DNA of 64,000 nt from Qipengyuania proteolytica (GCF_019711565.1 NZ_JAIGNN010000002.1:496001-560000), one strand, 5' to 3'; positions 51,250-60,550 are shown, counted from the stretch's first letter. Numbers and translations: made by a program. Notes: generated from the sequence alone by a model not told the origin.

Positions 51250-51948
51250 ATGGGACAACAGCGCGCCATGCGGCGCTTCGCGAAGTGGCACATTTGGCTC
51301 GGGTGGCTGGTCGGCTTCCCGATCCTGATGTGGACGGTGACCGGCCTCGTCATGGTCGCGAAGCCGATCGAGGAAGTGCGCGGCAACCATCTGCGCAAGG
51401 ACGTCGCCGAACAGGCATTGCCGCCCGATACCAATATTTCGGTCTCGCTGCCTTCTGGCAGCACCAAGCCGGTCCGCACGGTCACCACGCAGGTCGAGCG
51501 CGGCGAGACCGTCACCCGCATCACCTATATGGACGGCACCAGCGACCGCTTCCGCGCCGACGGCAGCAGGATGAGCCCGCTCTCGAACGTCGAAGCGCGG
51601 CTGATCGTGGCCGAATCCATCGAGGGCGGCGACCAGGTGGTGGACACGACGCTGTATGACGCCGACAGCGTGCCTTTCGATTTCCGCCGACCGATGCCGG
51701 TCTGGCAAGTCGCGCTGGCCGACGGCACGCATGTCTACGTCGGGACCGAAACCGGGCAGATAGAGGCCGTGCGCACCGAGTGGTGGCGCACCTTCGATTT
51801 CATGTGGGGCCTCCACATCATGGACCTGCAGACGCGCGAGGATACGCATCACCCGATCCTGGTGCTGTTCGCTTTCCTGTCGGTGATCGGCGCGCTGCTC
51901 GGCTGTGTGCTCATGTTCCGCCGCCGCAAGGCGAAGGTTCGCGCATGA
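51250..51948 (+). CDS. PepSY domain membrane protein
   Basis: A 232-residue protein with an N-terminal TM helix (HIWLGWLVGFPILMWTVTGLV), a periplasmic region containing PepSY-like segments (ARLIVAESIEGGDQ and VALADGTHVYVGTETGQIEAV) and a C-terminal TM helix (PILVLFAFLSVIGALLGCVLMF) followed by a basic tail. PepSY-TM proteins are linked to periplasmic proteases and iron or copper reduction, but the role here is unknown. ATG 51250 or 51268. The stop overlaps the next ATG. Confidence 0.85.
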   Translation: MGQQRAMRRFAKWHIWLGWLVGFPILMWTVTGLVMVAKPIEEVRGNHLRKDVAEQALPPDTNISVSLPSGSTKPVRTVTTQVERGETVTRITYMDGTSDRFRADGSRMSPLSNVEARLIVAESIEGGDQVVDTTLYDADSVPFDFRRPMPVWQVALADGTHVYVGTETGQIEAVRTEWWRTFDFMWGLHIMDLQTREDTHHPILVLFAFLSVIGALLGCVLMFRRRKAKVRA

Positions 51949-52565
51949 ACGCCGAAGTCCTCACCCCGGTCCTAGACTGGCTGGACCTCGCCGGCGTGGC
52001 GATCTTCGCGCTGACCGGTGCGCTGGTGGCTGCGCGCGAGAAGCAGACGCTGGTCACACTTTCGTTCTTCGCGCTCATCACCGGGGTCGGTGGGGGCACC
52101 GTTCGCGACCTGCTGATCGATGCGCCGGTGTTCTGGATCCACGATGCCTGGGTCGCGGCGATCTGCCTCGGCATGGCGCTGTTCGCCTGGTTCACGCCGA
52201 CGCGCTGGTGGGAAGGCCGGTTCCTGTCGATCGCCGACGGGCTCGGCCTTGCCGCCTACGCCGTTCTGGGGACGGCCAAGGCGCTCGAATACGGGGTGCC
52301 GCCGACACCCGCATTCCTGATGGGTGTCCTCACCGGCTGCGCCGGCGGCATCATCCGCGACGTCATCGCCGGGCGCCCATCGATCCTGATGCGGCCCGAA
52401 CTCTATGTCACCGCAGCCGCGCTTTCCGCCGTCATCACCGTGCTTGGCGACGTTGGAGGGCTGGTGCGCGAGTGGGTGTGGCTGGGGGCGACGGGCGCAG
52501 GGTTCGGCCTGCGCCTCGCCGCGATCAGGTGGAGCCTGTCGCTCCCGGCGTACCAGCGCGACTAG
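51945..52565 (+). CDS. TRIC-type cation channel / UPF0126 membrane protein
   Basis: A 206-residue protein with seven TM helices and the internal repeat of the TRIC (YadS/UPF0126) family: AIFALTGALVAAREKQ, GVGGGTVRDLLI and, in the second half, GVLTGCAGGIIRDVIAGRPSILM. The GGG and GG-xRD motifs line the pore in prokaryotic TRIC channels. ATG overlaps the PepSY stop (ATGA). Ends overlapping by four bases with the converging hypothetical gene. Confidence 0.9.
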   Translation: MNAEVLTPVLDWLDLAGVAIFALTGALVAAREKQTLVTLSFFALITGVGGGTVRDLLIDAPVFWIHDAWVAAICLGMALFAWFTPTRWWEGRFLSIADGLGLAAYAVLGTAKALEYGVPPTPAFLMGVLTGCAGGIIRDVIAGRPSILMRPELYVTAAALSAVITVLGDVGGLVREWVWLGATGAGFGLRLAAIRWSLSLPAYQRD

Positions 52566-53344
52566 GCGCCCTCGCCCGCACCCTTGTAGCCGGTGCCGAA
52601 CTCGAGGTCGGGCTGGTCGACGTCGCCCTCGACCGGACCGCCGGGATAAGCCGGCTGCGCGCCGTCCTGCCCGTCCGCACGGGCACGGGCTGCGGCGTAA
52701 TAATCCTCGTCGTACTGGCGATCGTCCTGCGGGGCCTGCGCCGAATAGTCGCGGTCGTCCCCGGCCTGGCTGTCTTCATAGCCGCCTTGGTAGGCAGCGC
52801 CGCCACGACCATAGTCGATCGCCTCGATCCGCCCGTCCTGCCCGATCGAGCAGGTGAAGCCTTCGCCATTGTAGAGCGATCCCGTGACCTGCCAGCCCTG
52901 CCCGGTGCGGTTCACCGTGTCGACGCTTTCGATCCGGACGCTGCGCTCGACTTCACTCGCGCACATCTCGACAGCGCGGTCGATGCCGCGGGCGTCATAA
53001 TCCTGACGGTAGTCGTCGCGACGTTCGGGATAGCGGTTGTCGGGATAGCGATAGTCGCGCTCGCGGTAACGGCGGTCTTCCGACCGTTTCGCGGAGTTCG
53101 CGATCGCTGCGATCCCGCCGATGATGAGAACCCCCGCCAGCACGTCGCCCGCACTCACTCCGCGGCGATACCGGTAGCGGCGGTGATAGTCGGAAGTGTC
53201 ATCGCGCGGTTCCCAAGCAGCTGCGACATCTGCGGCAGCCGTGGTGGCCGGAAGCGGCAGGTCGGCAGCGGCGGCAGGCGTCGCGGTGAGCGAGAGTGCG
53301 GCAAGGAGCGCCGGAAAGGCGGTGAGATTACGCTTGGACGTCAT
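52562..53344 (-). CDS. Exported Arg/Tyr/Asp-rich protein, paralogue A
   Basis: A 260-residue protein with signal peptide (NLTAFPALLAALSLTATPAAAA). A glycine-rich hydrophobic stretch GVSAGDVLAGVLIIGGIAAIAN (about residues 62-82) is followed by an Arg/Tyr/Asp low-complexity region (DRRYRERDYRYPDNRYPE), then a small conserved domain AVEMCASEVE, GWQVTGSLYN, GFTCSIGQDGRIEAIDYG, and an acidic C-terminal tail. It shares order and motifs with the gene at 53469-54071, so the two are tandem paralogues. Function unknown; two cysteines could pair. Confidence 0.8.
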   Translation of the reverse strand: MTSKRNLTAFPALLAALSLTATPAAAADLPLPATTAAADVAAAWEPRDDTSDYHRRYRYRRGVSAGDVLAGVLIIGGIAAIANSAKRSEDRRYRERDYRYPDNRYPERRDDYRQDYDARGIDRAVEMCASEVERSVRIESVDTVNRTGQGWQVTGSLYNGEGFTCSIGQDGRIEAIDYGRGGAAYQGGYEDSQAGDDRDYSAQAPQDDRQYDEDYYAAARARADGQDGAQPAYPGGPVEGDVDQPDLEFGTGYKGAGEGA

Positions 53345-53468
53345 GGCCCGTTACCCCGTTGGGCGCGCCCCCACCTCGGCGCGCAATGCGATACGATGGC
53401 GAAGAAATAGGCGGTCCAGGCTGCATGGAGCCTGAACCGCCCGTGGTGGTTCCTACACGTCCTGTCGC

Positions 53469-54071
53469 TCAGCGCAGGCCGCGGATGCCGCTGAAGTCGA
53501 CTTCGGCGACGCGGCCGCGATCGATGTAGCAGGTGAAGCTGCCGCTATCGCGGTCGTTCCAGCGCTGGTAGCGGTTGTAGCGGTCGCGGTAGCCGTAGCG
53601 ATCGTAGTGACCGCCGCGGTAGTTGCCGTCGACAACCATCCGGCCCTTGACCTTCCAGCCATAGCGGGTGTCGTCGACGTCGCGGATGTCGGTCACCTGG
53701 GCATAGTGATAGCCATAGCGACGGGCATCCTGACGGGCGGCATTGACGCACTTCTCGACCGCGTTGCGCGGGTTGCCGCGATGGCTCCAGCGATCGCCGC
53801 GGTAGCGGCTGTCGCGGTAATAACGGTCGTCATAGCGCCGTTCGTCATAGCGGCCATCGTAGCGATAGTCGTAGCCGCGGTTCTTGTTCGCAGCGCTGGC
53901 GACGGCGGCGATACCGCCGATGATCACTGCTCCGGCGATCACGTCGCCGACGGAAATGCCGTCGTCGTGGCGGTCGCGGGCCTGGGCAGGCGTGGCTCCG
54001 GCAAGCGCCATCGCGCCCACGGCAGCCGTTGCGATCCCACCTTTCGCAAAGCTCTTGAGGTTCTTGGTCAT
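53469..54071 (-). CDS. Exported Arg/Tyr/Asp-rich protein, paralogue B
   Basis: A 200-residue protein: signal peptide (GGIATAAVGAMALAGATPAQA), GISVGDVIAGAVIIGGIAAVAS (about residues 39-60), a low-complexity segment made almost entirely of Arg, Tyr, Asp and Gly (YDYRYDGRYDERRYDD), then AVEKCVNAAR, YGWKVKGRMVVDG, GSFTCYIDRGRVAEVDF. It ends at SGIRGLR, without the acidic tail of paralogue A. It lies 125 bases upstream of A on the same strand. Role unknown; the region is periplasmic or surface-exposed. Confidence 0.8.
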   Translation of the reverse strand: MTKNLKSFAKGGIATAAVGAMALAGATPAQARDRHDDGISVGDVIAGAVIIGGIAAVASAANKNRGYDYRYDGRYDERRYDDRYYRDSRYRGDRWSHRGNPRNAVEKCVNAARQDARRYGYHYAQVTDIRDVDDTRYGWKVKGRMVVDGNYRGGHYDRYGYRDRYNRYQRWNDRDSGSFTCYIDRGRVAEVDFSGIRGLR

Positions 54072-54200
54072 GTGAGGCTCTCCTCGTCTGTACCGTGGCG
54101 GGACTGCCTCGGTTGAGCCTCTTCTAGGTGATTCGCACTGAGGTGACGCTGAATTGCGGCGACAGGCAATGTTCAGGAAAATGCCTTTCTACCTGAACGT

Positions 54201-55565
54201 TTATTTCTCAAGCGATTCAAGCACATCGCGCGTGAAGCCAGCGATATCGAACCGTGATCCTGCCGGATCCTCACCCCTGCGGACGATCACGACGTTCAGA
54301 CTCGGGACGATTATTATGAACTGCCCGCGATTGCCCATCGCGGCGAACGTGTCGCTGGGCACGCCCTCGGACTTGTTGAGCAGCCAGAACCCCGCGCCGT
54401 AGCCGAAGGGGCCATCGGGTTGCGGACCGGAGGGGCTGGAGACGTACTCCACCCAGCCCTCCGGCAGGATGCGCTCACCACGCCAGATACCGTCATTCAG
54501 GTACAGCTGGCCGACGAGGGCCAAGTCTGCCGCACTGGTCCATACCTGGCTGGAGAGGATATAATCGCCCTGCCAATCCGTCTCGGCCGTGGTGTCGTGC
54601 ATGCCCAGGCGTTCGAACAACATGGCTGGAGGGTGCGCGCCCAGATAGCCATCGATGGCCTGTACGGCGGCCAGCGTGTCATTGTTCGCATAGCGATAGA
54701 CTGACCCGGGCGGGTGCAGCAGCGGCCAGTCGAGCGCGCTCTCCCCGATCGTGGTTCCACCCATGTAGAGTGGGTCGGTGCGGTTGCCCGCCGTGTCCGA
54801 ATACCGGCCCGAGGCCATGCGCAGGAGGTTGTCGATGGTGATGGCCCGGCGCGGGTCGCTCTCGTCGAGACCCAGCCCGGCCGATTGCATTACTTCGGCG
54901 GCGCCGCCCTGCACGGCGGCCCCCACTAAAGTGGTGGCGAGGCTCTTGGCGACAGACCATGTCCGCTGCCTGCTGTTGGCATCGAATCCGGGCGCGAAAG
55001 CCTTGCCTCTGGTTACATCGCCTTGCCGCACGAGGACCGCGGTCGTCCGTGTGTCCTCTCCATATTTGGCTGTCAGGGCGAGCCTTGCAGCCTGCGTGGT
55101 CGCCGGGCTCACAGCCTCGGTGAGAGGATAGACGGTCGGATCGCCGACCCGGTCGATGCGTGTTTCACGCAATTCCTCGCCTGTGGGAAGCGAAGCGCCG
55201 ATGGGAAGCAGCGCACATCCGGTCTCGCCGCGATATTCCGCAACGCGGGGCGGCATGTCCTCGGCCCAGTCGGTCCCGACGTAGTCGATCATGCCGTCTG
55301 CACCACGTTCGATCCGATGCGGCATTTCGCGCACCATCGGGTCCAGCGCGTCATAGATGCCGGTCAGCTCGTACTGCTCGACGGACAATTCGCTTCGGCG
55401 CAGACCGGAGGGATCGGATGCCATCGCGCCACACAGGAACAGCGACTTGTAGCCCGCAGCAAGCGCCCGGTCGTATCGCGCCTGCAATTCATCCTGCGTG
55501 GTCGATTGCGCGGCGAGCGGAGCGGCGGCGAGCAGCACCGTGGCTGCAAGGGCTTGTCTGATCAT
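54201..55565 (-). CDS. Serine hydrolase (class C beta-lactamase/penicillin-binding-protein-like)
   Basis: A 454-residue exported protein (signal MIRQALAATVLLAAAPLAAQ). The active-site SxxK is in TWSVAKSLATTLVG (about residue 210), the YxN-type motif in VYRYANNDTLAAVQ, and LLRMASGRYSDTAGNRTDPLYM is typical of this family. The third KTG-like box is not obvious. Such proteins are esterases or peptidases more often than true beta-lactamases, so no resistance role is implied. Start ATG 55565 is chosen; a longer reading lacks a signal peptide. Separated from rplQ by the terminator at 55598-55632. Confidence 0.88.
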   Translation of the reverse strand: MIRQALAATVLLAAAPLAAQSTTQDELQARYDRALAAGYKSLFLCGAMASDPSGLRRSELSVEQYELTGIYDALDPMVREMPHRIERGADGMIDYVGTDWAEDMPPRVAEYRGETGCALLPIGASLPTGEELRETRIDRVGDPTVYPLTEAVSPATTQAARLALTAKYGEDTRTTAVLVRQGDVTRGKAFAPGFDANSRQRTWSVAKSLATTLVGAAVQGGAAEVMQSAGLGLDESDPRRAITIDNLLRMASGRYSDTAGNRTDPLYMGGTTIGESALDWPLLHPPGSVYRYANNDTLAAVQAIDGYLGAHPPAMLFERLGMHDTTAETDWQGDYILSSQVWTSAADLALVGQLYLNDGIWRGERILPEGWVEYVSSPSGPQPDGPFGYGAGFWLLNKSEGVPSDTFAAMGNRGQFIIIVPSLNVVIVRRGEDPAGSRFDIAGFTRDVLESLEK

Positions 55566-55597
55566 ACGCGCCTTGTGGCACGGCTTTCGTTGCGTGC

Positions 55598-55632
55598 AAA
55601 ACAAAAGGGCCGGAAGGTTTCCCTCCCGGCCC
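55598..55632 (-). terminator. Terminator after rplQ
   Basis: On the minus strand a stem GGGCCGG/CCGGCCC (55626-55632 with 55607-55613), extended by weaker pairs, is followed by TTTTGTTTT. It lies 24 bases after the rplQ stop and ends the ribosomal run. Confidence 0.85.
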
Positions 55633-55655
55633 TGCTTGTTGCGATGCGAGAACGC

Positions 55656-56075
55656 TTACGCGTCTTCGAATTCTTCCTCGTTCATCACCGGGCCGCTGTC
55701 CTGGCCCTTGGCGTCGACGTCGCGATCGACCAGCTCGATGACGGCCATCTGCGCGGCGTCGCTGGCGCGGTAGCCGGCCTTGATGATGCGGGTGTAGCCG
55801 CCGTCACGGTCCGAGTAACGCTCGGCGAGGGTTTCGAAGAGCTTCTTCAGCTGCGCGTCGTCCTGCAGGCGGCTCTGGGCGAGGCGGCGGTTCGAAAGGC
55901 CGCCGCGCTTCGCCAGCGTGATCAGCTTTTCGACATAGGGACGCAGTTCCTTCGCCTTGGGGGCGGTGGTCATGATCTGCTCGTGCTTGATCAGCGCGGC
56001 AGCCATGTTGCGGAACATCGCGTTGCGGTGGCCGGTCTTGCGCTGCAGCTTGCGGCCGGAAATCTTGTGACGCAT
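55656..56075 (-). CDS. rplQ: 50S ribosomal protein L17
   Basis: A 139-residue L17 with the universal [34 protein letters not shown] start and [24 protein letters not shown]. The acidic tail NEEEFEDA is normal for alphaproteobacteria. In almost all bacteria it follows rpoA directly; here an RTX gene and two hairpins lie between, so it may need its own promoter within 56076-56262. Confidence 0.96.
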   Translation of the reverse strand: MRHKISGRKLQRKTGHRNAMFRNMAAALIKHEQIMTTAPKAKELRPYVEKLITLAKRGGLSNRRLAQSRLQDDAQLKKLFETLAERYSDRDGGYTRIIKAGYRASDAAQMAVIELVDRDVDAKGQDSGPVMNEEEFEDA

Positions 56076-56262
56076 TTCAATCTATCCTTCGTTCGTCAGG
56101 GGCCCGTGCGAGGTAGCCCAAACCTGGAGGCGTTGAGGCCGCTTCCGATGCCTGCATCGTCGAATGGCGATGTCTGAAAATGCAGCGAGGCCGGACAACA
56201 GGGTTGTCACCAGCCTCGCGGGCGCGCCCTTCCCATTTCTCCTTCACCGAGTCAAGGCAATT

Positions 56263-56291
56263 CGGGGCCGGAGCACGCGCCGCTCCAGCCC
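56263..56291 (-). terminator. Hairpin after small RTX gene
   Basis: An 11-bp stem (one G-U) formed by GGGGCTGGAGC and GCTCCGGCCCC on the minus strand with a seven-base loop, 20 bases beyond the RTX stop. No T-run follows. The remaining spacer to rplQ (56076-56262) has no gene; a TTGACT at 56249-56254 (minus) might be a -35 box. Confidence 0.45.
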
Positions 56292-56311
56292 CTCTGATCA
56301 GGCCCTGACGC

Positions 56312-56809
56312 TCAGAAGGTGAAGTCGGCGGCGCTCAACATCGCGGGCGTCACGCCGACCAGCACCACCGAGCCGGTATCCCAGCTGATCAGCGTATTGC
56401 CGCTTGCGAGTTGCGTGATGTCGAGATCGGCGAACGAATTGACCGTTGCGAGGTCGAAGCCGATCCTGTCGATGCCGTCCTGGAAGTCGAGGATGCGGTC
56501 CCGGCCCGCATTGACGTCAGCAAACAGGAACACATCGCTCCCTGCTCCGCCGAGAAGCCGGTCGTTGCCCAGACCGCCCTCGAGGATGTCGCTACCATTG
56601 CCGCCATCGAGGTAATCGTTTCCGGCATCGCCCTGCAGATCGTCGCTGCCGCGGCCGCCGTAGATCCGGTCGTTGCCCTCGTCCCCCTTGAGGAGGTCGT
56701 CACCGGCCCATCCGGAGATGGAATCGTTGCCAGCCTTGCCTTCGACTATATCGTTGAAGCGCGTACCGAAGATTTCGTCGTCGCCGATCGTCCCCTGGAA
56801 CCTCGCCAT
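56312..56809 (-). CDS. Small RTX calcium-binding protein inside the alpha operon
   Basis: A 165-residue acidic protein made almost wholly of RTX nonapeptides ([45 protein letters not shown]), about eight in a row (residues about 24-95), followed by [18 protein letters not shown], a short type I secretion-like C-terminus ending DFTF. No enzyme domain and no signal peptide. ATG 56809 sits seven bases after GGAG. It stands between rpoA and rplQ, bounded by a terminator on the rpoA side and a hairpin on the rplQ side. It probably forms its own transcript and was inserted into the operon. Confidence 0.88.
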   Translation of the reverse strand: MARFQGTIGDDEIFGTRFNDIVEGKAGNDSISGWAGDDLLKGDEGNDRIYGGRGSDDLQGDAGNDYLDGGNGSDILEGGLGNDRLLGGAGSDVFLFADVNAGRDRILDFQDGIDRIGFDLATVNSFADLDITQLASGNTLISWDTGSVVLVGVTPAMLSAADFTF

Positions 56810-56902
56810 TCGCAATCTCCCTTGAAAGAGTTCGACTCAGGACCCCAGACAGAGAGGCATGCTCCGATTTGTCGGCAATGTCCAACCTGCGCGACCGAAA
56901 CG

Positions 56903-56937
56903 AAAAAGGGGGCGGAGCCGCTTGGCATCCACCCCCC
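56903..56937 (-). terminator. Terminator directly after rpoA
   Basis: On the minus strand GGGGGTGG (56929-56936) pairs with CCGCCCCC (56908-56915), with one G-U pair, and is followed by TTTTT. It lies 28 bases after the rpoA stop and separates rpoA from the RTX gene. Confidence 0.75.
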
Positions 56938-56964
56938 AATTCCAGAATGCCAATCGAAGTCGGC

Positions 56965-58020
56965 TTAGCCCAGCAGCTCCTGTTCGAGCTTCTTGGCCAT
57001 TTCCTCGATGTTCTCGGGCGGCCAGCCCGGGATGTCCATGCCGAGGCGCAGACCCATCGAGGAAAGGACTTCCTTGATCTCGTTGAGGCTCTTGCGGCCG
57101 AAGTTCGGCGTACGGAGCATCTCGGCCTCGGTCTTCTGGACCAGGTCGCCGATGTAGATGATGTTGTCGTTCTTGAGGCAGTTCGCCGAACGGACCGACA
57201 GTTCGAGCTCGTCGACCTTCTTGAGGAGGTAACGGTTGAGCTGGTTGGTGTCGCTTTCCTGCGGCTCAGCGGCCTGGCCGATCATGGCCGAGCTGGGCTG
57301 CGGGATGCCGTCTTCGAAGTGGACGAACAGCGTCAGCTGGTCCTGGAGGATGCGCGCAGCATAGGCCACGGCGTCTTCCGGGGTGACGGTGCCATCGGTT
57401 TCGACGGTCAGCGAAAGCTTGTCGTAGTCGAGCTCCTGGCCGACGCGGGCGTTCTCGACCTTGTAGCTCACCTGGCGAACCGGCGAGTAAAGCGAGTCGA
57501 CCGGGATCAGGCCGATCGGCGCATCGACCGGGCGGTTCATGACGGCCGGACGGTACCCCTTGCCGGTGTCGGCAGTGAGTTCCATGTTCAGCGTCGCGCC
57601 CTCGTCGAGGTGGCAGATCACGAGGTCCTTGTTCATCACCTCGATATCGCCCGAAACGGCGATGTCGCCGGCCTTCACTTCGGCAGGGCCGGTGGCGGAA
57701 AGCTGCAGGCGCTTCATGCCTTCGCCTTCCATCTTCAGCGCGATCTGCTTCACGTTGAGGACAATGTCGGTGACGTCTTCGCGGACACCGGCGAGCGACG
57801 AGAATTCGTGCAGCACGCCTTCGATCTTGATCGAGGTGATCGCGGCACCCTGGAGCGAGCTCAGGAGCACGCGGCGCAGGGCATTGCCGAGCGTCAGGCC
57901 GAAGCCACGCTCGAGCGGTTCGGCGACGAAGGTGGCCTTGCGGGCCTTGTCGCCGGAGTCCTTGATATCAAGGGTATTGGGTTTCTTGAGTTCCTGCCAG
58001 TTCTTGATGTTGACGGACAT
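56965..58020 (-). CDS. rpoA: RNA polymerase alpha subunit
   Basis: A 351-residue alpha subunit. N-terminal dimerisation domain: [31 protein letters not shown]-terminal domain that contacts UP elements and activators: [23 protein letters not shown] and [24 protein letters not shown]. Length is normal for the group. It follows rpsK by 107 bases on the minus strand and is closed by an intrinsic terminator instead of running into rplQ. Confidence 0.97.
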   Translation of the reverse strand: MSVNIKNWQELKKPNTLDIKDSGDKARKATFVAEPLERGFGLTLGNALRRVLLSSLQGAAITSIKIEGVLHEFSSLAGVREDVTDIVLNVKQIALKMEGEGMKRLQLSATGPAEVKAGDIAVSGDIEVMNKDLVICHLDEGATLNMELTADTGKGYRPAVMNRPVDAPIGLIPVDSLYSPVRQVSYKVENARVGQELDYDKLSLTVETDGTVTPEDAVAYAARILQDQLTLFVHFEDGIPQPSSAMIGQAAEPQESDTNQLNRYLLKKVDELELSVRSANCLKNDNIIYIGDLVQKTEAEMLRTPNFGRKSLNEIKEVLSSMGLRLGMDIPGWPPENIEEMAKKLEQELLG

Positions 58021-58127
58021 GAAAATCCCCTGGTTAGGATGCGGACGGGACCGGAGCTCTTTGGCAAGAGCGCCCGGTCCGTGAGGGTTGTCGGCGGCTC
58101 AGCTGCGAGCCGCCAGGCAGGTACGGA

Positions 58128-58517
58128 TCAGACGCGACGACGCTTCGAAGGACGGACCCCGTTGTGCGGGATCGGCGTCACGTCGCGGATCGACGTGATC
58201 GTGAAACCGACTGCGGCGAGACCGCGCAGTGCGCTTTCACGGCCCGAGCCCGGGCCCTTCACTTCGACCTCGAGGGTGCGCACGCCGTGCTCGGCAGCCT
58301 TGCGGCCCGCGTCGTCGGCCGCGACCTGCGCGGCATAGGGAGTCGACTTGCGGCTGCCCTTGAAGCCCATCATGCCGGCGCTGGACCAGCTGATCGCATT
58401 GCCCTGCGCGTCGGTGATGGTGATCATGGTGTTGTTGAAGCTGGCGTTGATATGCGCGACGCCCGAAGAGATGTTCTTCTTGTCGCGGCGCCGAATACGG
58501 CCGGGTTCGCGTGCCAT
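58128..58517 (-). CDS. rpsK: 30S ribosomal protein S11
   Basis: A 129-residue S11 with [43 protein letters not shown] and the C-terminal [20 protein letters not shown]. Part of the 30S platform. 57 bases after rpsM; normal in all respects. Confidence 0.97.
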   Translation of the reverse strand: MAREPGRIRRRDKKNISSGVAHINASFNNTMITITDAQGNAISWSSAGMMGFKGSRKSTPYAAQVAADDAGRKAAEHGVRTLEVEVKGPGSGRESALRGLAAVGFTITSIRDVTPIPHNGVRPSKRRRV

Positions 58518-58574
58518 TGTGGTGTTTCCTTACATATTCTCAAGAAGGGAAAAGCTGCGGTCGGGGACCGAAGC

Positions 58575-58943
58575 TTACTTCTTCTTGCCGGCGATCGGCT
58601 TGGCCTTGCCCTTGCGGGTGCGGGCGTTGGTGTGGGTGCGCTGGCCGCGAACGGGCAGGCCGGCACGGTGACGCAGGCCGCGGAAGGACTTGAGGTCCAT
58701 CAGGCGCTTGATGTTCATCGCGGTTTCGCGACGAAGGTCACCTTCGACGGTGTGATCGGCGTCGATCGTCTCGCGGATGCGCAGCACTTCCTCGTCCGAA
58801 AGATCCTGCACGCGGCGGGTGTGATCGATGCCGAGCTTGTCGGCGATCTCGACGGCCGTGGTGCGACCGATACCGTGAATATAGGTGAGCGCGATAATAA
58901 CGCGCTTGTTGGTGGGGATGTTCACCCCGGCAATACGAGCCAC
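58575..58943 (-). CDS. rpsM: 30S ribosomal protein S13
   Basis: A 122-residue S13: [40 protein letters not shown] and the basic tail [24 protein letters not shown]. It contacts the 30S head and P-site tRNA. It normally follows adk directly; here an SRPBCC-type gene intervenes, with a 288-base gene-free stretch (58944-59231) before rpsM that should contain its promoter. Confidence 0.97.
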   Translation of the reverse strand: MARIAGVNIPTNKRVIIALTYIHGIGRTTAVEIADKLGIDHTRRVQDLSDEEVLRIRETIDADHTVEGDLRRETAMNIKRLMDLKSFRGLRHRAGLPVRGQRTHTNARTRKGKAKPIAGKKK

Positions 58944-59231
58944 TTACTTCTCCATGCTCCACAGGGAACTGCCGGAACGGGCCGACACCCCTATCTCATC
59001 GCTCAAATTCACCGACGCGCCCGCGGGTAGCTAACGCAAAAAGCCCGGATGGCGCGCAATAGGCTGCCGCCTGCCGGACTCACCGCAAGTGTCGAATGAA
59101 ACGCGCGCTTAGGAGGATTCGCCCGTGAGGTCAACCGCCTTGCGCGCACATGCGACGTGACCGCCGATATGGGCGGTCCGCCGTGATGTTCAAGCCTGTT
59201 ACACCAGCAAGTGCATGGCGTCAAAAGCCTG

Positions 59232-59804
59232 TCAGTCGCTTTCGTCCACTGGTGAGGCGTCCAAAGCACCCAGATGATCGCGCAGGCCGGCAAGCTGCTG
59301 GCTCATGACGGCATCGACCGCCTTTGAAATCTCGGCGATCACGTACCGCATCGCGCCGCCGACATTGTATTCCCACAAGATGCGGGTGCCGCCATCGACC
59401 TCCTTCAACGTGATCGTGAGGATTCCGGTCGCCGGTTCCCCCTGGAGCGGTCCCAGCCCGCCCCGCATGCGCAAGACCCGCAGCGGATAGGCCTGCACCA
59501 CGGTCATGTGCTGGACGCTACCGTCGAGCGAGAAGCCGTCCTCGCGATCCTCGCCGGGGACGCGCTCGCAGAAGCAGCCGCCGGCCTGCGGGGTCAGCGT
59601 CATATTGGCGGCGTCGCCCGACCAGGTGTGCGAATCATTCCACCACAGGCCAGGCCGAGTCAGTGCCAGCCACGCTTCCATCGGGCTGGCCGCGACATTC
59701 GCCGTGTCGCGCGTGACGAAGCCGTTTGCGCTGGTTTCAACGACTTCTGCGGATACCGGAGCGGCCAGCAGCATAGCCGAAGCGGCAGCGATCGTACGAA
59801 ACAT
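59232..59804 (-). CDS. Exported SRPBCC-like protein inserted between adk and rpsM
   Basis: A 190-residue protein with signal peptide (MFRTIAAASAMLLAAPVSAE). The mature part resembles SRPBCC/START-like domains: ANVAASPMEAWLALTRPGLWWND, GGCFCERVPG, MTVVQAYPLRVLRMRGGLGPLQ, GILTITLKEVDGGTRILWEYNVGG. Such domains bind hydrophobic ligands. A secreted form is less common than cytoplasmic ones. ATG 59804 is chosen; a longer reading hides the signal peptide. It lies 63 bases after adk on the same strand in the middle of a ribosomal operon. Confidence 0.8.
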   Translation of the reverse strand: MFRTIAAASAMLLAAPVSAEVVETSANGFVTRDTANVAASPMEAWLALTRPGLWWNDSHTWSGDAANMTLTPQAGGCFCERVPGEDREDGFSLDGSVQHMTVVQAYPLRVLRMRGGLGPLQGEPATGILTITLKEVDGGTRILWEYNVGGAMRYVIAEISKAVDAVMSQQLAGLRDHLGALDASPVDESD

Positions 59805-59867
59805 CCCTATCTCCCTCGTTTGCACGGGTCCTAGGGCAAGCTAATCGCTCTGCAAAGTAGTGTCGGA

Positions 59868-60515
59868 TCAGGCCGCCAGAATTGCGTCGAGCGCGTGGGT
59901 GACGTCTTCGATCGCGGCCATGCCGTCAACGCGGCTGACGATCCCCCTCGCCTCGTAGCCCGGCAGGATCGGCGCGGTTTCCTTGCGATAGATCGCCATG
60001 CGGTTCCGCACGGTTTCTTCATTGTCGTCGGGACGGCGCTTGAACTCGGTCGAGCCGCACTTGTCGCAGACACCTTCCACGGCGGGCTGCTTGAAAGTGT
60101 CGTGATAGCCCTCGCCGCATTCCGCGCAGGTGAAGCGGCCGGTGATGCGCTTGACCAGTTCGTCCTCGTTCACTTCGAGTTCGATAACGTGATCGAGCTT
60201 GCGGCCGTGCTTGGCCAGGATACCGTCGAGCATTTCCGCCTGCGCTTCGGTGCGCGGATAGCCGTCAAAGATAGCGCCGGTTTCAGGCCCCATCGCAGTC
60301 AGCTCGGCATCGATCAGCTCGCTCACGATATCGTCGGAGACGAGATCGCCGCGGTCCATGATCGCCTTGGCCTTGATGCCGACGGGCGTGCCCGCCTTCA
60401 CCGCCGCGCGCAGCATGTCGCCGGTCGAAAGCTGCCGCATACCGTGATGCTCTTCGAGCCGGTGCGCCTGCGTTCCCTTGCCTGCGCCCGGAGGGCCGAG
60501 AAGAATGATGTCCAT
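59868..60515 (-). CDS. adk: Adenylate kinase
   Basis: A 215-residue long-form adenylate kinase. P-loop LLGPPGAGKGTQAHRL, AMP site STGDMLRAAV and FDGYPRTEAQA. The LID has four cysteines, CAECGEGYH and CDKCGS, so it binds a structural zinc. It recycles AMP with ATP in the cytoplasm. Directly after secY (35 bases) as in the usual spc operon. Start ATG 60515. Confidence 0.97.
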   Translation of the reverse strand: MDIILLGPPGAGKGTQAHRLEEHHGMRQLSTGDMLRAAVKAGTPVGIKAKAIMDRGDLVSDDIVSELIDAELTAMGPETGAIFDGYPRTEAQAEMLDGILAKHGRKLDHVIELEVNEDELVKRITGRFTCAECGEGYHDTFKQPAVEGVCDKCGSTEFKRRPDDNEETVRNRMAIYRKETAPILPGYEARGIVSRVDGMAAIEDVTHALDAILAA

Positions 60516-60550
60516 CGTCCGAGAATCCCCTGTCGCCGCGCTGCTATGCC

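Noticed and set aside
54201-55565. True class C beta-lactamase (resistance gene)
   Set aside because: SxxK and YxN are present but the overall sequence matches the broad serine-hydrolase/esterase family, and the KTG box is not clear.
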